Assembly: GCA_003213595.1 (NCBI GenBank)
Contig: QCMR01000003.1
Span: forward strand, 71,346 to 133,638
Direction: 5' to 3'
DNA from: SAR86 cluster bacterium AG-422-E19
GTDB taxonomy: Bacteria; Pseudomonadota; Gammaproteobacteria; Magnimaribacterales; AG-339-G14
Length of the DNA: 62,293 nt
Part shown: in pieces, positions 25,601 through 36,051 of the stretch
How the letters are laid out: each line of letters starts with the position of its first letter
How positions within the stretch are numbered: position 1 is the stretch's first letter
The notes under the pieces: generated by a model
The model's database searches: none
What the model was told of the DNA's origin: nothing
What the model saw: only the letters and a program-made list of their open reading frames with translations
Made by a program: the position numbers and the translations under genes

Positions 25601-26512
25601 AGATCCCGTAGCAGCTCCTTCAAAAGGAGAAACTGCAGTTGGATGATTGTGAGTCTCAACCTTTATACAAATATTATGTTTTAAATTCTTAGTCTGATAC
25701 TCTCTCTTATCTGTGTCTAAATGAAATTTTTCTGAACTTTCTGATTCAATTACCGCTGCATTATCATCATAGGCAACGAGCACTCCATCTTTAAAATTCT
25801 TATGAGTAGATTTTATTTGTTGAAATAAACTTGGTTCATTTTCTTCAGATAAATTCTGCCAAGAAGCATTAAAAAACTTATGACGACAGTGTTCAGAGTT
25901 TGCTTGAGAAAACATCATCAACTCTACATCTGTAGGATTTCTTTTAAGAGATTTATAACTATTTACTAAGTAATTGATCTCTTGATCGTTCAAACCAAAG
26001 CCAAATTTTTGATTAGCATCGATATAGCTTTGATAGCTATTTTTTAGATATTTGAAAGAAAATGAATTTTTATTGGGCTTGGTAAAAAAAGATTCAATAC
26101 TTTTTAATCCAATTGAAAACTCTTCAGTAAGATAATCAAAAGGGAAGTTTTCTTTTTTAAGTAATTTTTCAGAAAAGTCTTCTGTTTCCAAACCTTTGAT
26201 TCTTTCTATTCTTTGGATCTCATTCAAATTACAAGAAGTAAAAATATCCTCAGTTTTCGAAGACCAGGGTGATTGTGAGCCATTCCTTGGCGAGAGAAAA
26301 ATAATATCTTTTGAAAATCTTAACGAACTATTAGCGTTTATATCCAACAACTCATAAATTTTTTCAACTTTATTTTTTGGAATATCTTTCCAAGCTTTAT
26401 TTAAAAGTAAAAGATAAAAATAATTTAAAGAGAGATAGTTTGGATTTTCTTTTGAAAGGACTCTTTCGCCAGCAATAATAACTGTTCTGAAATTTAAAAC
26501 TTTAAAGGGCAT
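22685..26512 (-). CDS. purL: Phosphoribosylformylglycinamidine synthase (large, fused form)
   Basis: 1275 residues, the single-chain proteobacterial form. The order is N-terminal PurS-like part, two AIR-synthase-like ATP domains (markers [35 protein letters not shown]) and a C-terminal glutaminase. The glutaminase nucleophile is C1119 in GICNGCQ, with a downstream HPE motif. It converts FGAR to FGAM, the fourth step of purine synthesis, so it is in the same pathway as purF in this window. It appears monocistronic, convergent with the Nudix gene and 41 bases downstream of the uvrB stop. Confidence 0.98.
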   Translation of the reverse strand: [1275 protein letters not shown]

Positions 26513-26553
26513 CTAAAAAAGAAAAATTATACCCCAAAACAAAAGTATTATTT

Positions 26554-28551
26554 TCAGCTTAGTAATAATTTTTCTTTGAGATTTGATATTTTATCTCGCA
26601 GTGAGGCTGCTTCTTCAAATTCTAATTTGTTTGCATGGCTAAGCATCAATTTTTCTAAATCATCAATTTTTTCCGACAAATCCTTAGGATTTAAAAATTC
26701 TTCATCAAGTTTGTCTTCTACCTTTTTTATGAATTGTTTTTTGGAAGAAAGTTTTGATCCTTCCATAATATCTGTAATTGGTTTGTAAATTCCTTGAGGC
26801 TTTATATTATTTTTTATATTAAATTTTTCTTGAATCTTTCTGCGTCTTGCAGTTTCATCAAGAGTCCTTTGTATGGAACCTGTAATTGAATCAGCATATA
26901 AGATTGCATGACCTTTTTCATGTCTTGCTGCCCTGCCAATGGTTTGGATCATACTTGTTTCTGACCTTAAAAAGCCTTCTTTATCGGCATCTAGAATTGC
27001 AACTAGAGATACCTCAGGAAGATCTAATCCTTCTCTCAAAAGGTTTATGCCAACAAGCACATCAAAATTACCCATTCTGAGCTCTCTTAAAATTTCTACT
27101 CTTTCAACGGTATCAATATCTGAATGAAGATATCTGACATTGATATCCCTTTCGAACAAATATTGGCTTAAATCTTCTGCCATTCTTTTTGTTAAAACAG
27201 TGGCCAGTACTCTTTCTTTTTTTTGTATTTTTTTCTGTATTTCTGATATCAAATCATCGACTTGGTTTGTCGCAGGTCTTATTTCAATAGAAGGGTCTAA
27301 TAAGCCTGTTGGTCGAGCTATCATCTCTATTAACTGATCTAAGTGATTATCTTCATATTCACCCGGAGTGGCTGACACAAAAACCTTTTGTCCAGACATT
27401 GATTCCCATTCATCAAAGCGTAAGGGACGATTATCTAGGGCGCTAGGCAACCTGAAACCATAATCAGCAAGAGTCTCTTTCCGAGATCTATCTCCTCTAT
27501 ACATACCCTTAATTTGAGGAAGTGAAACATGCGACTCATCGACAAACACAATAGTGTCTTCAGGCAGATAGTCATAGAGAGTTGGCGGAGCCTCTCCTTC
27601 GTTTCTCCCAGATAAATATCTTGAGTAGTTCTCTATTCCTGAACAATAACCAAGTTCTTTGATCATTTCCAAATCAAACTTCGTTCTCTCCTCAATTCTT
27701 TGAGCTTCAATATATTTTTCATTTTTTTTAAAGTATTTAACTCTTTGTTGCATTTCAGAGCGTATTTTTTTCATTGCAGAAAGCATGATATCTCTTGTAG
27801 TTACATAATGAGTTTTTGGAAAGATTGTTGCCCGTGGAACATCTCTAAAAATTTCACCAGTTAGAGGATCAAAAAATTTCAAGGATTCAATTTCTTTATC
27901 AAAAAATTCAACTCTCAGAGCTTCTTTTTCAGACTCCGCGGGAAAAATATCTACGACATCGCCTTTAACTCTGTAAGTAGCTCTTTTAAATTCAATATCA
28001 TTTCTTGTATATTGAAGTTCTGCCAGCCTAAGTAAAAGCTTGCCGAGTTCTAGTTCATCTCCTCTGTCTAAATGGAGAACCATTTTCAAATAGGATTTTG
28101 GATCTCCTAGCCCATAAATTGCTGAAACCGTAGCAACTATAATTACATCTCTTCTTTCGAGTACTGCTTTTGTTGCAGACAATCTCATTTGTTCAATATG
28201 TTCATTTATGGAAGCATCTTTCTCTATGAAGACATCTGAAGAAGGTACATAAGCTTCAGGCTGATAGTAATCATAGTAAGAAACAAAATACTCAACGGCA
28301 TTGTCAGGAAAAAACTCTTTGAACTCTCCGTATAGCTGAGCAGCAAGAGTTTTGTTATGAGACATTACAATAGCCGGTCTTTGTAAATTCTCAATGACAT
28401 TTGCCATAGCAAAAGTTTTACCTGATCCTGTAACGCCTTTTAAGGTTTGATTTAAGAGACCAGACTTCAAACCCTTTACAATTTTTTGAATTGCCTGAGG
28501 TTGATCGCCTGAGGGTCCAAAATTGGATTTAATTTTAAATGACTTGCTCAT
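26554..28551 (-). CDS. uvrB: Excinuclease ABC subunit B
   Basis: 665 residues. Walker A GVTGSGKT is at 39-46, and the damage-binding beta-hairpin [15 protein letters not shown] follows at about 92-106. The remaining helicase motifs are complete, and a C-terminal UVR motif ([14 protein letters not shown]) binds UvrC. It is central to nucleotide excision repair. It lies 34 bases from tRNA-Asn on the opposite strand. I find no CTGT-N8-ACAG box in that gap, so SOS control seen in E. coli may be missing here. Confidence 0.98.
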   Translation of the reverse strand: MSKSFKIKSNFGPSGDQPQAIQKIVKGLKSGLLNQTLKGVTGSGKTFAMANVIENLQRPAIVMSHNKTLAAQLYGEFKEFFPDNAVEYFVSYYDYYQPEAYVPSSDVFIEKDASINEHIEQMRLSATKAVLERRDVIIVATVSAIYGLGDPKSYLKMVLHLDRGDELELGKLLLRLAELQYTRNDIEFKRATYRVKGDVVDIFPAESEKEALRVEFFDKEIESLKFFDPLTGEIFRDVPRATIFPKTHYVTTRDIMLSAMKKIRSEMQQRVKYFKKNEKYIEAQRIEERTKFDLEMIKELGYCSGIENYSRYLSGRNEGEAPPTLYDYLPEDTIVFVDESHVSLPQIKGMYRGDRSRKETLADYGFRLPSALDNRPLRFDEWESMSGQKVFVSATPGEYEDNHLDQLIEMIARPTGLLDPSIEIRPATNQVDDLISEIQKKIQKKERVLATVLTKRMAEDLSQYLFERDINVRYLHSDIDTVERVEILRELRMGNFDVLVGINLLREGLDLPEVSLVAILDADKEGFLRSETSMIQTIGRAARHEKGHAILYADSITGSIQRTLDETARRRKIQEKFNIKNNIKPQGIYKPITDIMEGSKLSSKKQFIKKVEDKLDEEFLNPKDLSEKIDDLEKLMLSHANKLEFEEAASLRDKISNLKEKLLLS

Positions 28552-28574
28552 TATTTAATTTTTTTGCTTATAAT
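28544..28574 (+). promoter_or_regulatory. Candidate promoter of tRNA-Asn
   Basis: A perfect TATAAT at 28569-28574 lies 11 bases before the tRNA 5' end. TTGCTC at 28544-28549 is a possible -35, though the 19-base spacing is long. The promoter overlaps the uvrB start region on the other strand. Confidence 0.55.
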
Positions 28575-28585
28575 ACATTCCTTTT

Positions 28586-28661
<76 letters not shown>

Positions 28662-28670
28662 AAAGATACA

Positions 28671-29387
28671 ATGCCTATTTATTCTAGCGAATCATCAGAA
28701 CCATACAAATTAAGTCGATCTAGAATTGAGAATTTTTGCAAATGTAAAAAATGCTTCTACTTGGAAGAAAAACTTGGTATTTCAAAGCCAGCCCAGTTTC
28801 CCTTTAATCTGAATAATGCTGTGGATGAATTATTAAAAAACGAATTTGATAACTTTAGAGGTACCAAAGACAATCATCCCTTAATAGTTGAGTATGGCAT
28901 CGATGCGAAACCTTTTGAGCACCCAGAAATTGAAAATTGGCGAACTAGAAATAAAGGCATTGGTTTTTTAGACAATGACACAAACTTATATTTTTATGGC
29001 CTAGTTGATGATGTTTGGATAAGTACGGTAAATGAAAAACTCATCATTGTTGATTACAAAGCAACCTCTAAAAAAGGCGAAGTATCTTTGGATGCTCCCT
29101 GGCAAATTAGTTACAAAAGACAGGTTGAAATTTATCAATGGCTTTTTAAAAAAAATGGTTTTGATGTTGAAGATATTACTTATTTTGTCTACTGCAATGG
29201 TAGAGCTGACAAAAAGGAATTTAATAACCTTTTAGAATTTAAAACTAAGGTCATTAGCTATAAAGGAAATACTGACTGGATAGACCCAGTTACAAGAGAG
29301 ATAAAAAAAGTACTAGATGATGATAAAATTCCGGAACCAAACCCTAGTTGTGAATATTGCAGATACATAACTAAAGCTAATTTATAG
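28671..29387 (+). CDS. PD-(D/E)XK (RecB/Cas4-like) nuclease with paired cysteines
   Basis: 238 residues. The nuclease core is legible: a GxxD-type acid (D113/D114 in YGLVDDV), D128-Y-K130 in IIVDYKAT, and the QxxxY helix (Q151-VEI-Y155) typical of RecB/Cas4/AddB nucleases. Cysteines cluster near both ends: C23/C25/C28 (FCKCKKC) and C227/C230 (CEYCRY). In Cas4 and AddB, cysteines placed this way hold a 4Fe-4S cluster, so a metal cluster pinning N- and C-termini is plausible here. No CRISPR, helicase or restriction genes are nearby. Function unknown; DNA repair or processing is the best guess. Confidence 0.78.
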   Translation: MPIYSSESSEPYKLSRSRIENFCKCKKCFYLEEKLGISKPAQFPFNLNNAVDELLKNEFDNFRGTKDNHPLIVEYGIDAKPFEHPEIENWRTRNKGIGFLDNDTNLYFYGLVDDVWISTVNEKLIIVDYKATSKKGEVSLDAPWQISYKRQVEIYQWLFKKNGFDVEDITYFVYCNGRADKKEFNNLLEFKTKVISYKGNTDWIDPVTREIKKVLDDDKIPEPNPSCEYCRYITKANL

Positions 29388-29394
29388 GAGAAAC

Positions 29395-30336
29395 ATGGAA
29401 TTACTTTTTGCGACATTAATCTTCTTAATTGGCCTGGGCGTCTTGATCTCAGGAGCTGAAATATTTATTCATCATAGTGCTCAATTGGGAGCTAAATTAG
29501 GAATAAGCGATGTTATTGTAGGAATTACTCTAGTCGCCCTTGGTACTTCGATTCCAGAAATATTTGTTAGTGTTTCTTCAATAATTAATGATGCGCCTGC
29601 TCTTGCTTTGGGGAATTCAATTGGTTCTAACATAAGCAATATCGCTATTATTTATGGGTTAAGTCTTTTTTGGTTGGCTTCCAAAACACTAAACATAAGT
29701 CTAAGAAATATTTTTATTTTGATTTTAAGTGTCTTGATTGCTGGTTGGGCTCTTTATGATTTAACAATTTCTGTTGCCGATTCAATAGTGTTCATAGCGC
29801 TGTTTATCCTCTTTGTTTTAAACCTCTTTAGAGAGAAGCCTGATGAAGTCCCAGAAAATACTCACAAAGATGAGCCTTTAACTAAAGTTTCCCTGTTGAT
29901 TCTGTTAAGTTTGATTTTATTAGCAGTTGGGTCAGAGTTGACTGTACGAGGAGGAGTTGACTTGGCAATAGGCCTTGGTATTCCTGATGCTGTTATTGGC
30001 CTTACTATGATAGCCATTGGTACAAGCTTACCTGAATTAGCAGCTTCCGTTTCTGCTCTAAGAAGAAGTAAAGGGAATATGGTTGTCGGAAATATTGTGG
30101 GGTCTAATATTTTAAATATAGTGCTAATTTTTCCAATAATTGGGATTGGCTCAACAGCTGTTTTTGATCAAGAGATTTTTAACCGAGATTTCATGGTTAT
30201 GAGTGCATTGACGGCGGCTTTCATTTTATTAGTTACTGTTGGAAGAGGAGAAGGAAGTTTAAAGAAAGTTTTATATCCTGTATTTGCTATAGGAATGTTT
30301 GTTTCAATGGGTTTTTATCTAACTAGCTTATTTTAA
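29395..30336 (+). CDS. Calcium/sodium antiporter, YrbG-like CaCA family
   Basis: 313 residues, about ten membrane helices in two inverted halves. The two alpha repeats are clear: VGITLVALGTSIPEIFVS (about 42-59) and IGLTMIAIGTSLPELAAS (about 200-217), each with the ion-binding acid, and each followed by a GN-x-x-GSN motif (LGNSIGSNISN, VGNIVGSNILN). It exchanges cations across the inner membrane; ion specificity is unproven. A strong TAGGAG lies 4 bases before the ATG, overlapping the end of the nuclease gene. Its stop shares TTAA with the convergent cysS stop. Confidence 0.9.
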   Translation: MELLFATLIFLIGLGVLISGAEIFIHHSAQLGAKLGISDVIVGITLVALGTSIPEIFVSVSSIINDAPALALGNSIGSNISNIAIIYGLSLFWLASKTLNISLRNIFILILSVLIAGWALYDLTISVADSIVFIALFILFVLNLFREKPDEVPENTHKDEPLTKVSLLILLSLILLAVGSELTVRGGVDLAIGLGIPDAVIGLTMIAIGTSLPELAASVSALRRSKGNMVVGNIVGSNILNIVLIFPIIGIGSTAVFDQEIFNRDFMVMSALTAAFILLVTVGRGEGSLKKVLYPVFAIGMFVSMGFYLTSLF

Positions 30337-31697
30337 GACTTTTTTTTCCAAATCGTTTTTCCATCAAGATCTTCCAAGACAATGCCTTTTTTTAGTAATT
30401 GATCTCTTATTTCATCTGCTAAATCAAATTTTTTATTTCCTCTGGCATCGTTACGATCGCTAATCAGCTTTTCGATTTCTCTATCTGAAAGTTCAAGCTC
30501 TCCATATTTAAAATAATTTTCTGCTTCATCTAAAAGTAAACCTAAAGAATTAAGCAATGCTTTAAGCGTAAATAACTGATCAGATGATAGGTCTCCGCCG
30601 CTTTCAGTATTTGCTGCATAAGCTTGAAGTAGGGAAAGAGCCTTGGGAGAGTTGAAATCATCTTGAAAAGCAGAAATGAATTCTTCTCTAAAAGTTTTGT
30701 CTTCATTAAATTTTCTAGGTGTTTTTATATCACTGAATAATGTGTAGAACTTATCTAGAACTCTTTTTGCATTTTCCAAACCTTCTTTTGAATATGATAT
30801 TGGGTTTCTGTAATGCGTCAAAAGAAAAAATAACCTCAGAATCTCTGGATGAAAGTCTTTTAAGATATCTTTAACCGTAATAAAGTTTTTCAAAGATTTA
30901 GACATTTTTTTGTCTTCAATTCTCAATGGACCGGTATGCATCCATAAGGATGCAAAATTTCTCTCAGTTGCGCACTCTGCTTGAGCTATTTCATTTTCAT
31001 GATGGGGAAACTTTAAATCTAAGCCTCCTCCGTGAATATCGAACTCCTCGCCAAGGTATTTTATGCTCATTGCAGAACATTCAATATGCCAGCCAGGTCT
31101 CCCTTCTCCCCAAGGAGATGGCCAAGTAATCCCATCGGTATCCATTTTCCATAAAACAAAATCCGCTTCATGTTTTTTATTGAGATCCTTTATTGTTCTT
31201 TCTGCAGCAGATAACTGATCTAAAGTCCTGTTGGCCAATTTTCCGTACTCTTTAAATTTTTGTATATCAAAGTAAACATCCGATTCGTCCTTTCTATATG
31301 CATAGCCTTTTTCTTCAAGAGATTGAATCATAGAAATGATCTCATCAATATGATCAGATACTTTTGGCTCAACGTCAGGAGAATCAATGCCCAGAGAAAA
31401 GAAATCATTGTGCATTTCTTTAATAAACTTTTTAGAAAAATCCAATGCTGGAATGCCCTCTTCTTTGGCACGATTTATAATTTTATCGTCAACATCTGTG
31501 ATATTTCTTACATATTTTACTTTGAAGCCTACAAACCTTAAAAATTTGACAATTACGTCGAAGTTAATAAAAGTTCTTGCATGCCCGATATGCACATCGT
31601 CATAAGGAGTTAACCCGCAAATATAAATACTGACTTCTCTTTTAATTTTGGGCTTAAAAGTCTCTTTTTTACCTGTGAGTGAATTGAATATTTTCAT
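30333..31697 (-). CDS. cysS: Cysteinyl-tRNA synthetase
   Basis: 454 residues, class I synthetase. Zinc ligand C27 (YICGLTPYD), HIGH at 36-39, further zinc ligands in WHIECSAMS and [11 protein letters not shown], and the KMSKS loop near residue 262 are all present. The C-terminal anticodon-binding helical region is complete. It charges tRNA-Cys. It is divergent from ppiB, the usual neighbour of cysS in gammaproteobacteria. Its stop shares the TTAA with the antiporter gene. Confidence 0.97.
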   Translation of the reverse strand: MKIFNSLTGKKETFKPKIKREVSIYICGLTPYDDVHIGHARTFINFDVIVKFLRFVGFKVKYVRNITDVDDKIINRAKEEGIPALDFSKKFIKEMHNDFFSLGIDSPDVEPKVSDHIDEIISMIQSLEEKGYAYRKDESDVYFDIQKFKEYGKLANRTLDQLSAAERTIKDLNKKHEADFVLWKMDTDGITWPSPWGEGRPGWHIECSAMSIKYLGEEFDIHGGGLDLKFPHHENEIAQAECATERNFASLWMHTGPLRIEDKKMSKSLKNFITVKDILKDFHPEILRLFFLLTHYRNPISYSKEGLENAKRVLDKFYTLFSDIKTPRKFNEDKTFREEFISAFQDDFNSPKALSLLQAYAANTESGGDLSSDQLFTLKALLNSLGLLLDEAENYFKYGELELSDREIEKLISDRNDARGNKKFDLADEIRDQLLKKGIVLEDLDGKTIWKKKS

Positions 31698-31720
31698 TTT
31701 TAAGTGAAGCTAGATAAGGG

Positions 31721-31726
31721 TATGAT
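31721..31726 (+). promoter_or_regulatory. Candidate -10 element of ppiB-lpxH
   Basis: TATGAT ends 5 bases before the ppiB ATG at 31732, with no Shine-Dalgarno in between. If used, the transcript would begin at or within a base of the start codon. No clear -35 is seen. Confidence 0.4.
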
Positions 31727-31731
31727 TAATT

Positions 31732-32226
31732 ATGAATGAAATAATACTTTTAACTATCACTACTTCCTTAGGTAGCTTTGATATTGAACTTTACCAAAAA
31801 GAAGCGCCCATAACAGCTAACAATTTTGTTGAATATGTGGAGCAAAATTTTTATGAAAATACTTTATTTCACAGAGTTATTCCAGGCTTTGTAATTCAAG
31901 GTGGAGGTTTTGAAATAGGTATGTCTCCTAAAGAAACCAATCCACCAATTAAAAATGAAGCAGATAATGGTCTCAAAAATGATAAATATACTTTATCCAT
32001 GGCAAGAACTCAGGATCTAGATTCTGCGACATCTCAATTTTTTATTAACCTTGTCGATAATAAATCATTAGATTACCCTTCAATGGGGGGATATGCGGTT
32101 TTTGGAAAAGTTATCTCTGGAGAAGAAGTTATTGATGAAATTGCATCTGTTAGAACTACAAACGTTGGTCCCTATCAAGATGTTCCTGTAGAAGATGTCT
32201 ATATTATAAAAATCGAAAAAAAATAA
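31732..32226 (+). CDS. ppiB: Peptidyl-prolyl cis-trans isomerase, cyclophilin type
   Basis: 164 residues, a single cyclophilin domain. It has FHRVIPGFVIQGGGF with the catalytic Arg, SQFFINLVDN, and the family-wide YAVFGKVISGEEV. There is no signal peptide, so it is cytoplasmic (PpiB rather than PpiA). lpxH starts directly after its stop codon with no spacer, and cysS is divergent, matching the cysS-ppiB-lpxH order common in this class. Confidence 0.95.
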   Translation: MNEIILLTITTSLGSFDIELYQKEAPITANNFVEYVEQNFYENTLFHRVIPGFVIQGGGFEIGMSPKETNPPIKNEADNGLKNDKYTLSMARTQDLDSATSQFFINLVDNKSLDYPSMGGYAVFGKVISGEEVIDEIASVRTTNVGPYQDVPVEDVYIIKIEKK

Positions 32227-32940
32227 ATGTCGTCTTGTTTTATTTCTGATCTACATTTAGATCATAAACGCGAAGATATAAAAAAAGCTTTTTTCAAATT
32301 TCTAGAATCAGAGGCTTCTGAATTCGAAAATCTTTACATTTTGGGAGATTTATTTGAAGTTTGGATCGGCGATGATTTTGAGGATAGATTTACAAGCGAA
32401 ATAATTTCTGAATTGAAAAAATTTTCTCTAAAAAATAAAAATATTTTCATAATGCACGGGAATAGAGATTTTCTTATAGGAAAAAAATTTGCAGAAAAAT
32501 GCGGCGCTAAATTAATCTCAGATCCTTTAATATTAAATAAAGAAGGGAAAAAAATTATGCTGTCTCATGGAGATATTTTTTGTACAGATGATTTGGAATA
32601 TCAAAATTTTAAAGAGAAAGTTAGAAATGAAAAATGGCAAAAAGAATTCCTCTCAAAAGATCTAAAAGATCGTGAAGAAATTGCAAAAAACCTTCGGAAG
32701 GAAAGTACAAAGAAAAATTCAAAAAAAGAAGACTATTTAATGGATGTAAATAAATTGGAAGTAGAAAAAATTGCTCAAGAGAATAAAGTTGAGATTTTAA
32801 TCCATGGGCATGTGCATCGCCCTAAAGTTCACAATGAAGCCTTTGGTCAAAGAATTGTCCTAGGTGATTGGGATAAAAAATACTGGTTTATTAGTTTAAA
32901 AGGAGAAAAAATCAGTCTTCACTCAAGTGAAATTACATAG
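32227..32940 (+). CDS. lpxH: UDP-2,3-diacylglucosamine pyrophosphatase LpxH
   Basis: 237 residues, calcineurin-like metallophosphoesterase. Metal motifs: D8-L-H10 (ISDLHLD), GDLFEVWIGDD, HGNRDF, SHGD and HGHVHRP. It cleaves UDP-diacylglucosamine to lipid X, the fourth step of lipid A synthesis, peripheral to the inner membrane. It is adjacent to ppiB with no gap. The last 8 bases overlap the end of the convergent DUF1289 gene. Confidence 0.95.
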   Translation: MSSCFISDLHLDHKREDIKKAFFKFLESEASEFENLYILGDLFEVWIGDDFEDRFTSEIISELKKFSLKNKNIFIMHGNRDFLIGKKFAEKCGAKLISDPLILNKEGKKIMLSHGDIFCTDDLEYQNFKEKVRNEKWQKEFLSKDLKDREEIAKNLRKESTKKNSKKEDYLMDVNKLEVEKIAQENKVEILIHGHVHRPKVHNEAFGQRIVLGDWDKKYWFISLKGEKISLHSSEIT

Positions 32941-33391
32941 ACTTATTTCTATTAAGCGGCTCAATGAAATATTTTTCATAATGAGCCTTCGATAAGGTAT
33001 AGAGTTCGCTTTCTATCTCTTCTTTAAGAGCAGTTAGTGATTTATTTTTTTCAAACACGTCGACACCAAATTCATCAAGATTATTAAAGCTTTCGCTCAC
33101 TTGTTTTATTACTTCAAAGGCCTTCGATAAATCATTCAAATCGTCTTTAATTTTCAATTGGAATTGTTTTATCGATTCCTCAAGCTTTTTGGAATCGAAA
33201 ACCTTTAATCTGGAAGCCATAATTTGTGACTTAAGCTTCTCTAATCTTTTCCAAACGGATTCCCTTTCTTCTGGCTTAAAAGCGTTCCAATTAATTACTT
33301 CGAAGGAGAATCTTTTGCATCCCCTGCAAACATCATCGCCATAAGTGGTTGAGCAAATACCTACGCAAGGAGTTCTAGTTCTGTTGACCAT
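32933..33391 (-). CDS. DUF1289 protein with helical C-terminal extension
   Basis: 152 residues. The N-terminal DUF1289 domain has four cysteines C9, C13, C22 and C25 ([18 protein letters not shown]) in a small putative zinc or iron-sulfur site, then the W/F-rich ERESVWKRL segment. Residues about 60-150 form a charged, probably coiled-coil extension not present in the shortest members. Function of the family is unknown. It ends 8 bases inside lpxH on the other strand and is divergent from acnB. Confidence 0.85.
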   Translation of the reverse strand: MVNRTRTPCVGICSTTYGDDVCRGCKRFSFEVINWNAFKPEERESVWKRLEKLKSQIMASRLKVFDSKKLEESIKQFQLKIKDDLNDLSKAFEVIKQVSESFNNLDEFGVDVFEKNKSLTALKEEIESELYTLSKAHYEKYFIEPLNRNKSM

Positions 33392-33440
33392 TTCCTACTA
33401 TTCTATCAATAATTTTCAAAATTAGATTCTTGACTCATCA

Positions 33441-33449
33441 TGATATAAT
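33441..33449 (+). promoter_or_regulatory. Extended -10 promoter element of acnB
   Basis: TGATATAAT matches the extended -10 consensus TGnTATAAT exactly. It predicts a start near 33456 and a leader of about 13 bases holding GGAG (33460-33463) before the ATG at 33469. No -35 is needed for such promoters and none is obvious. Confidence 0.6.
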
Positions 33450-33468
33450 AAATTTTTTTGGAGATGAG

Positions 33469-36051
33469 ATGCTTGAGGATTATTTAAATTCAGTCAAGGA
33501 AAGAGATAGTCAAGGTATACCCCCTTTGCCTCTTGATGCAGAACAAACTTCCGGTTTGATAGAGCTTATTAAAGATGCTTCAAAAAATGATAAAAACCTT
33601 TTGGAGCTTTTGACTGAAAGAGTTCCTGCAGGTGTCGATGATGCTGCATATGTGAAAGCTGCATTTCTCTCAGATATCGCCAATAATAAAATCTCATGTG
33701 AATTAATCTCTCCAAAAGAGGCTACGTTTTACTTAGGTACCATGCTTGGAGGCTATAATGTAGAGCCATTAATCTCATTGATTGATGATCCTGAGTGTGG
33801 GGAAGAAGCTGTAAAAGCATTATCAAATACTCTTTTAGTATTCGATGCATTCAATGATATTGCTGAAAAATCTAAATCTTCAGAGAATGCCGCTAAAATT
33901 TTAAATTCTTGGGCAGAAGCTGAATGGTTCCTATCAAAACCTGAAGTGCCAGAAAAGATAGATACGATTATTTTTAAGGTGCCCGGAGAAACAAATACTG
34001 ATGACTTGTCTCCTGCTCCGGATGCTTGGTCTAGACCTGATATCCCTCTTCATGCTCTATCCATGTATAAAATGCCAAGAAAAGGATTATCTAAAGATCC
34101 TTTGAAAGAAATTGAAGCTCTTAAAGAAAAGGGTTTGCCTGTCACTTTGGTTGGTGATGTTATGGGTACGGGCTCATCAAGAAAATCTGCAACTAATTCT
34201 GTTCTTTGGCACATTGGTGAAGACATTCCTTATATTCCAAATAAAAAAACAGGAGGAATTTGTATTGGAGAAAAAGTTGCTCCTATATTCTTCAATACAA
34301 TGGAGGATTCAGGAACTTTAGTTTTTGAGGCAGATGTAGAAAACCTCAATATGGGAGATATTATTTCTATTTTTCCTGCTAAGGGAGAAATAAAAGATGA
34401 AAAAGGGAAACTAATTACTAAATTCAGTCTTAAATCAGAAACTTTTCTTGATGAAGTTCGAGCTGGTGGAAGAATACCTTTAATCATTGGCAGAAGCCTT
34501 ACTGATAAATCTAGGGAGTATTTGAACCTACCCCCTTCTGAAGTTTTCGTTAGACCTGGAAAGTATGATGATTCTGATGAAGGTTTTACTCTAGCTCAAA
34601 AAATGGTTGGAAAAGCTTGTGGAGTGAAAGGTATACGACCAGGAACATACTGTGAACCCGTAATGACAACGGTAGGGTCTCAAGACACAACTGGGCCAAT
34701 GACTAGGGACGAGCTAAAAGAGCTAGCCTGTCTTGGCTTTACTTCAGATTTAGTGATGCAGTCTTTTTGTCATACTGTTGCTTATCCAAAACCTGTTGAT
34801 ATAGAAACTCAACATACACTCCCTGAATTTATAAGAACAAGAGGAGGAGTTGCTCTTAAGCCAGGAGATGGAATTATTCATTCTTGGTTGAATAGAATGC
34901 TTTTACCAGACACTGTAGGGACTGGTGGGGACTCTCATACCAGATTTCCGATAGGAATAAGTTTCCCTGCAGGATCAGGATTAGTCGCATTTGGTGCTGC
35001 TTTGGGAGTAATACCTTTAGACATGCCTGAATCTGTGTTGGTTAGGTTTTCTGGTGAGATGCAGCCAGGAATTACTTTGAGAGACTTAGTTAATGCAATT
35101 CCTTATGCGGCTATCCAAAAAGGGTTGCTTACAGTAGAAAAAGAAAATAAGAAAAATATTTTTTCGGGGAGATGTTTAGAAATAGAAGGCTTGTCTGATT
35201 TAAAAATCGAACAAGCTTTTGAGCTTTCGGATGCGTCTGCAGAAAGGTCGGCGTCAGGTTGTACTGTACTTTTGGACGAGGAACCTATTTTAGAATACTT
35301 AAAATCAAATGTTGTCCTTTTGAGATGGTTAATTTCAGAAGGTTACGGGGATCCCAGGACGCTTGAGCGAAGAGCTCAAAAAATGGAAAGCTGGATAAAA
35401 AATCCTGTTCTATTGAAACCAGACTCAAACGCAAAATATGCTGCTACTATAGAAATAGATCTTAATGAAATCAAAGAACCCCTGCTTGCATGTCCTAATG
35501 ATCCTGACGATATTAAAACTCTTTCTGAAATTGGAGAAGTAAATATTGATGAAGTTTTTATTGGATCATGTATGACAAACATTGGTCATTTTCGGGCAGC
35601 CGGTAAGCTTCTAAAAAATGTTTCTTCTCCTTTACCCACGAGACTTTGGATTTCTCCACCAACGAGAATGGATAAATTTCAATTGGAAGAAGAAGGTTTT
35701 TATGAAATATATAAAAATGCCGATGTTAGAACTGAAGTTCCAGGTTGCTCTTTGTGTATGGGAAATCAGGCAAGGGTTGAGCCAAATTCAACAGTTGTTT
35801 CAACCTCAACAAGAAATTTTCCAAACCGACTTGGAGATGGAGCAGATGTATTTCTTGCTTCAGCAGAATTAGCTGCAATTTCATCTATTCTTGGCAAACT
35901 GCCTTCTGTGGAAGAATACAATAATTTTATGAAAGACATTAATACAATGTCTTCAGAGATTTTTAGATATATGAATTTTAATGAAATTGCATCCTATAAA
36001 AATGCTGCTGAGAATGCGGTTTTACCTTCAGTAACGATAGAAACTAATTAA
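33469..36051 (+). CDS. acnB: Aconitate hydratase B (bifunctional, 2-methylisocitrate dehydratase)
   Basis: 860 residues from the ATG at 33469 (MLEDYLNSV, aligning with the E. coli AcnB N-terminus and preceded by GGAG). An in-frame TTG at 33430 is less likely. AcnB-type domain order: N-terminal HEAT-like domain, then the swivel domain ([12 protein letters not shown]), then the catalytic domain with 4Fe-4S cysteines in [14 protein letters not shown] and CSLCMGNQ. It interconverts citrate and isocitrate. In organisms with prpD but no acnD it also supplies 2-methylisocitrate, matching the prpBCD genes in this window. Confidence 0.97.
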   Translation: MLEDYLNSVKERDSQGIPPLPLDAEQTSGLIELIKDASKNDKNLLELLTERVPAGVDDAAYVKAAFLSDIANNKISCELISPKEATFYLGTMLGGYNVEPLISLIDDPECGEEAVKALSNTLLVFDAFNDIAEKSKSSENAAKILNSWAEAEWFLSKPEVPEKIDTIIFKVPGETNTDDLSPAPDAWSRPDIPLHALSMYKMPRKGLSKDPLKEIEALKEKGLPVTLVGDVMGTGSSRKSATNSVLWHIGEDIPYIPNKKTGGICIGEKVAPIFFNTMEDSGTLVFEADVENLNMGDIISIFPAKGEIKDEKGKLITKFSLKSETFLDEVRAGGRIPLIIGRSLTDKSREYLNLPPSEVFVRPGKYDDSDEGFTLAQKMVGKACGVKGIRPGTYCEPVMTTVGSQDTTGPMTRDELKELACLGFTSDLVMQSFCHTVAYPKPVDIETQHTLPEFIRTRGGVALKPGDGIIHSWLNRMLLPDTVGTGGDSHTRFPIGISFPAGSGLVAFGAALGVIPLDMPESVLVRFSGEMQPGITLRDLVNAIPYAAIQKGLLTVEKENKKNIFSGRCLEIEGLSDLKIEQAFELSDASAERSASGCTVLLDEEPILEYLKSNVVLLRWLISEGYGDPRTLERRAQKMESWIKNPVLLKPDSNAKYAATIEIDLNEIKEPLLACPNDPDDIKTLSEIGEVNIDEVFIGSCMTNIGHFRAAGKLLKNVSSPLPTRLWISPPTRMDKFQLEEEGFYEIYKNADVRTEVPGCSLCMGNQARVEPNSTVVSTSTRNFPNRLGDGADVFLASAELAAISSILGKLPSVEEYNNFMKDINTMSSEIFRYMNFNEIASYKNAAENAVLPSVTIETN

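Noticed and set aside
33430-33468. TTG start of acnB 13 codons upstream
   Set aside because: The ATG at 33469 aligns with the AcnB N-terminus and has GGAG before it; the extension would include the extended -10 element.
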